From NCBI GenBank assembly GCA_021464415.1, contig CM038469.1, positions 9,960,501 through 10,024,500 of the forward strand: a DNA stretch of 64,000 nucleotides. Direction: 5' to 3'. The notes beneath the pieces were generated by a model. It saw only the letters and a program-made list of their open reading frames with translations, was not told where the DNA came from and ran no database searches. Both the position numbers and the translations under genes were made by a program. This DNA comes from Lonicera japonica. Lineage: Eukaryota; Streptophyta; Magnoliopsida; Dipsacales; Caprifoliaceae. Of the stretch, positions 60,231 through 64,000 are shown one piece after another. Positions within the stretch are counted from its first letter, which is position 1, and each line of letters begins with the position of its first letter.

Positions 60231-63000
60231 ATTAGAAAAGAAACATAAGAATACTATAATTGACTTGAATTGAAATTGAATTGAATCAAAATCGAAAGAA
60301 ACATAAGAACAGTAAACTTCAAGATCAATATATATATAAAACTTCACTTTACACATTAAAAAAAACCGATATACGTGCTTTAATTTAATCAAGACACATA
60401 ACTAATTAGACATATATATATAGCCAAAACAGATATATGGCTTCTTTTCATAATATATATACATGGAGATGAAGAAGGTGAGTATGAGTGCCAAGTGTTC
60501 TAATTTTGATAGAGGGCACTTAAATGGGTACCAAAATTTAGCTTACTTTGTATTAGTATTAGTACTTTGTTTCACCTTTTAACTGCTACATTGAAATATT
60601 GAATGCTCATGTATTTTTCTCACTGCCTAGCTGCCATACATTATGAATTTGAACCTCATACATGCATTTATTATCATACCTTTTATGCATTTATTATCAT
60701 ACATTTTAAGTACAAACTTTTTGTATATTTTTTGATTGTCTAATATTACTCAATATCATTCAAATCTATAGATCCTCTTGTTAAATAACACAGTAATAAA
60801 TATAAAGAATAAGGGGAGACGAAAAATAATATTTCATAAAGAAATTCCAATGGGATTAATGATATCCATGTATTGTGAGTCATATTTGATTTTTCATATA
60901 TTTTTTTTATACAAGCAATACATGACTAGTTAAACCCATTATTTTTGGTACCCATTATGACATATATGTTAGCATTTCGGACATTGAAATTTTAAATGAT
61001 CATCTTATTGACTTTTACATTGAATCTTTTAATAAAATTAGGTGCAGACGATCTACTCATTATACACAGAAAATCATTTAAACCAAGTTTCATGAAAAAA
61101 AATTGGTCCTTCTAACCCTTGAAATGGTCGGTCCTTTTTTTTGTTAAAGAGAGGAACGCCGGCCAAAAGGGAATTAAAATAAGGATATAGAAAAAATTAG
61201 TATAAATTTATAGAATTAATAAGGGTCAAGGAGATCAATCACATTCTAAAAGACCAAATAATTATTTTTCGATCTATCTCTATATTTGCACCCACTTATT
61301 GAAAAAAAGAAAAAAAAAGAGTGGCACTAATTACATGGATGAAATTTCAAACAAAAATCTAAGACTACTTTTCATTACTTTCTTAAACTATCCTTTGCAA
61401 AGAAATTCTATAATTAAAGATAGCCAAAGAGAGAGAGAGAAAAAAAAGAAACTTTGATATTTTCTAAGATTTCGCGGAAACGAAATTACCATTTACAGCT
61501 AATAAAACATGAATTTTGTGGTTGGGTTACTTTGTGCCAACCAAAAAGAGAGTCGTCGCTTTTTAATGCTATTATGGTAAAAGATGATTTTTAGTCAATT
61601 GCATGATGTGTATGAAGAATACATCATTTGAGGCAAAATTGGTACTTGGTACTCTTTGTTGGGTTGACGTTCCATCTGATCATTAAATTTGAAGATATAC
61701 CCACAGAGAGGTTGGGGAAGATTATATCAATTATGGTTCACCGTTAATACGCTCAAGAGAGAAAGAAAAATGAAAGAACACATTTCACTAGGATTTCTAG
61801 CTTAACTTCAATTATGTCTTATATATCCCTAATGCATGCATACTTTTGTTTCTAAATTTTTAGATCTTGTATTAATCTTAATCTCCAACCAAATTATGAG
61901 TCTGCTTTTACCGTATCATTTTCAAAGATTTGATACATTAATTATATCTCGAAAGGAAACTAGGTAACTCCCAATTTGGGACAGCATGAGTATTCCTTCA
62001 CCCCTTACTTCCACATGCATGCATCACACACGCACACAGTCACACACGCACACCATATATATATAGAGAGAGAAGCACCTGAGTCAGAGAGCAAGTGCAA
62101 GTGGCGGTGTAGACTGTACAGAGAGAGATGCAGAGGAGGAGGAATGGCCAAGTTAGCAGACTGCAGAGAGAAGCTAGCTTCAAAATGTTATGATTTGGAA
62201 TGAAGAAACACCAGAAAACACTAAAACTTATATAGATCAAAAGACTCCTATATTATGTTCACTTTATTTTGTAGTCATTTGATTAATATTTGTTCCTGTT
62301 TCTTGATAGATTTTTTTTGTTGGATGCCAAATATGTATGTTCTGATGGCTACTTCATCATGTCTATTTTCTCACAAATGAAACCTTATTTAAATTTCAGA
62401 TTAATCAACTACTTTTTTTGTTTTTTGATTGATTCATCAATTTTCTTCTCTCAATTTGGAAGCTTTTACAATATTTAGTTTCTATGTATTTGGTGATTTT
62501 TTTATGAATTTGTATAGAAGTGGAGTAGGATAAATCACTCTGGGCGATTTAAAAGTAGAGAATTTATTAGCTTACGCATAGATATGTTTTTTTTTTAATT
62601 AAGTGCTTTTTTCTCAGTTTGGAAACGGTTTTTGCATTGTATGTTTGGTAATAACTTCACTATTCTACCTTTGCTGTGATAAAGTGTCCTGTACATAACT
62701 AGACATTTGTATGTATAGATATAAATATATTCACTTTCTCACATGATCCTATAATATACATCTACATAGAGAAGTCAAAGAAGCAGTTTATGATATTAAT
62801 GTTTTTGGTACAAAGCCCTTAAAAACCATGTATAATCCAACACATCTAATGAATCATCAACCAAATTAATCGTAAACAAAGCCCTAAAAATCATGTACAA
62901 TCAAACACCCAAATGAATCTGCAACAAAACCCTAAAACCATGATGAATCAACACCCAAATTAATCAAGAAGAAGAATGAAGGGAGAGAAAATAAAGTACC
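60231..63000. other. CACTA-2 internal noncoding region
   Basis: 2.8 kb of AT-rich sequence, probably leader or intron of the tnpA-like transcript. A TATATATATAGAGAGAG stretch at about 62052-62070, followed by a purine-rich leader and a 19-codon ORF starting MAKLADCREKLASK (62142-62201), resembles a plant gene start. It is too short to support. Nothing else was recognised. Confidence 0.4.
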
Positions 63001-63361
63001 TCCGGCGAGAGAAGAAGCTACGGGGAGTGAGAGAAGGAGAAGGAGAAGCGGCTAGCTGTGGGAGAAGGAGAAGCGGTTGTGGTTTTGTGGTTTATTTTGA
63101 AGCTTTTGTGGGAGAAGGAGAAGGAGAAGGATGGGTATCGTTTTAGGGAGAAGAATGAAGGAGCATCGTGAACAATAGAGGTGGTGGCGGTGAGCGAGGG
63201 CGGCGGTAAGCTATGGAAGTGGTGAGCGAGGTGGTGGTGGTTGTCGGAAATGAGGTGTTGGTGGTCGGAAATGAGGGGGGAGGGAGAACTGAGAGAAGGG
63301 AGAAGGAGATTGTTGGGCGGAAAAATGAAATTGGGGGTGAAGGGTTAAATATATACTATTC
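63001..63361 (-). other. GA-rich leader region of CACTA-2
   Basis: Strongly purine-biased sequence (repeated GGAGAAGGAGAAG, then GGTGGTGG) next to the right subterminal repeats. On the minus strand this is a CT-rich stretch suitable for the 5' leader of the tnpA-like gene. The 63-codon plus-strand ORF here is low-complexity and not supported. Confidence 0.45.
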
Positions 63362-63656
63362 ACTTGGGCGACGTAGGTATTTAACTACGTCGCCTATAAT
63401 ATAACCTAAGCGACGTAGGTATTTATCTACGTTGCCTATTATATAACATACGCGACGTAGTTAATTACATACGTCGCCCAAGTGAATTTCAAATTTCCAA
63501 TATATTTTAAATTTTCGTGAAATTTTAAGGGGAAAAACCTTTTGGGTGACGTATTAATTTCTACGTGTCTCCTAAGAGTACCTAGGCGACGTAATTTTTA
63601 AAACTACGTCGCTTAAGTTATTATTAAGCAACGTAGCTATAAAATCTACGTCGCCT
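63362..63656. repeat. CACTA-2 right subterminal repeats
   Basis: About eight GGCGACGTA-type units in inverted pairs with AT spacers, the same family as at 57690-58160. Confidence 0.85.
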
Positions 63657-63660
63657 AAGA

Positions 63661-63925
63661 GCTTTTAATAATTTTTTTAATTAAATAGTAATTTAATTTT
63701 AATAATTTTAATAAGATAATCTATATTATAATTATAACCTTCCCAATTATATTTATCCCCAACGAACTCCAAGAGAATGTTCAGACGAGTATTCAAGATG
63801 TTTCCCCCCTACTGCATCACTGAAGGTCCTTCTACAACGATTAATTCACTTGTCTTTGTTGTCAATGAATGCAAGCATTATGCCACAGCTAGGTTTAAAC
63901 GCACATAATAATCTCAGTCGGAGTC

Positions 63926-63927
<2 letters not shown>
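63661..63927. other. AT-rich then mixed sequence at the window end
   Basis: No gene can be supported. On the minus strand the bases downstream of the CAT array read an open acidic stretch that stops near 63920, so the 3' end of a minus-strand gene lying beyond the window is possible. Confidence 0.3.

Positions 63928-63976
<49 letters not shown>
63928..63976. repeat. (CAT)n microsatellite, about 16 units
   Basis: Uninterrupted CAT/ATG trinucleotide array. On the minus strand it would encode a run of Asp flanked by further Asp/Glu/Ser codons, which is compatible with an acidic protein tail. Confidence 0.95.
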
Positions 63977-64000
63977 GTTTTCATCCTCATCGCTGCTATA

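Larger units (their letters stand above)
57670..63660 (-). mobile_element. CACTA-like DNA transposon 2, right terminus unresolved
   Basis: The left terminus CACTACCTCAAAAGGAC (57670) follows GGT. GGCGACGTA / TACGTCGCC subterminal repeats fill 57690-58160 and recur at 63362-63656, bracketing a tnpA-like gene on the minus strand. The matching right terminal inverted repeat is not seen up to 64000, so the right border is either deleted or beyond the window. No transposase (tnpD) domain is seen, so the copy looks non-autonomous. Confidence 0.7.

Overview
This window is repeat-rich nuclear DNA of a flowering plant. It carries plant-specific retrotransposon lineages (Ty3/gypsy Tat and chromoviruses, Ty1/copia), CACTA (En/Spm) DNA transposons with tnpA-like genes, GT-AG introns and the last exon of a SABP2/methylesterase-like gene. 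No intact host gene is visible, and I cannot name the species. Almost every coding stretch is decayed by in-frame stops, frameshifts and G-to-A / C-to-T changes, so the region looks like old, silenced, nested-transposon DNA.

Layout. 1-3302: a truncated Tekay-type LTR, a chromovirus gag-pol fragment and part of a solo LTR (family B). 3303-11823: a minus-strand Ty1/copia element split in its RNase H by a 3.05-kb CACTA element (4000-7044, TSD TCT). 11825-11923: orphan methylesterase exon. 12226-22614: a large inverted duplication. Its left arm has a solo LTR with both TSDs; its right arm has the 3' end of a Tekay element (integrase tail with chromodomain, PPT, 3' LTR) at the same insertion site; a 3.2-kb spacer separates them. 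23867-56474: a nest resolved by target-site duplications. A Reina-like chromovirus (23867-26145 and 54704-56474) is split by solo LTR B2, which is split by solo LTR B3 (TSD GTATA), which is split by a Tat-lineage element (31018-52427, TSD CTTGT), whose 3' LTR is split by solo LTR D (31658-34290, TSD GTTCA). 57670 to beyond about 63660: a second CACTA-like element with hairpin-rich subterminal repeats and a five-exon tnpA-like gene.

The most interesting object is the Tat element (about 18.8 kb without the nested LTR). Its gag, protease, RT, RNase H, second RNase H and integrase lie on the minus strand. Its 8-kb region between integrase and 3' LTR carries two plus-strand (antisense) transcription units with their own TATA boxes. 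The first is a five-exon plant-mobile-domain gene with four phase-0 GT-AG introns; its first intron holds a 1.6-kb satellite. The second is a frameshifted ORF. The same 12-bp palindrome, TGTCGCGCGACA, clusters just upstream of the TATA box in both LTRs and in both antisense promoters, which suggests one factor acting on sense and antisense transcription of the element.
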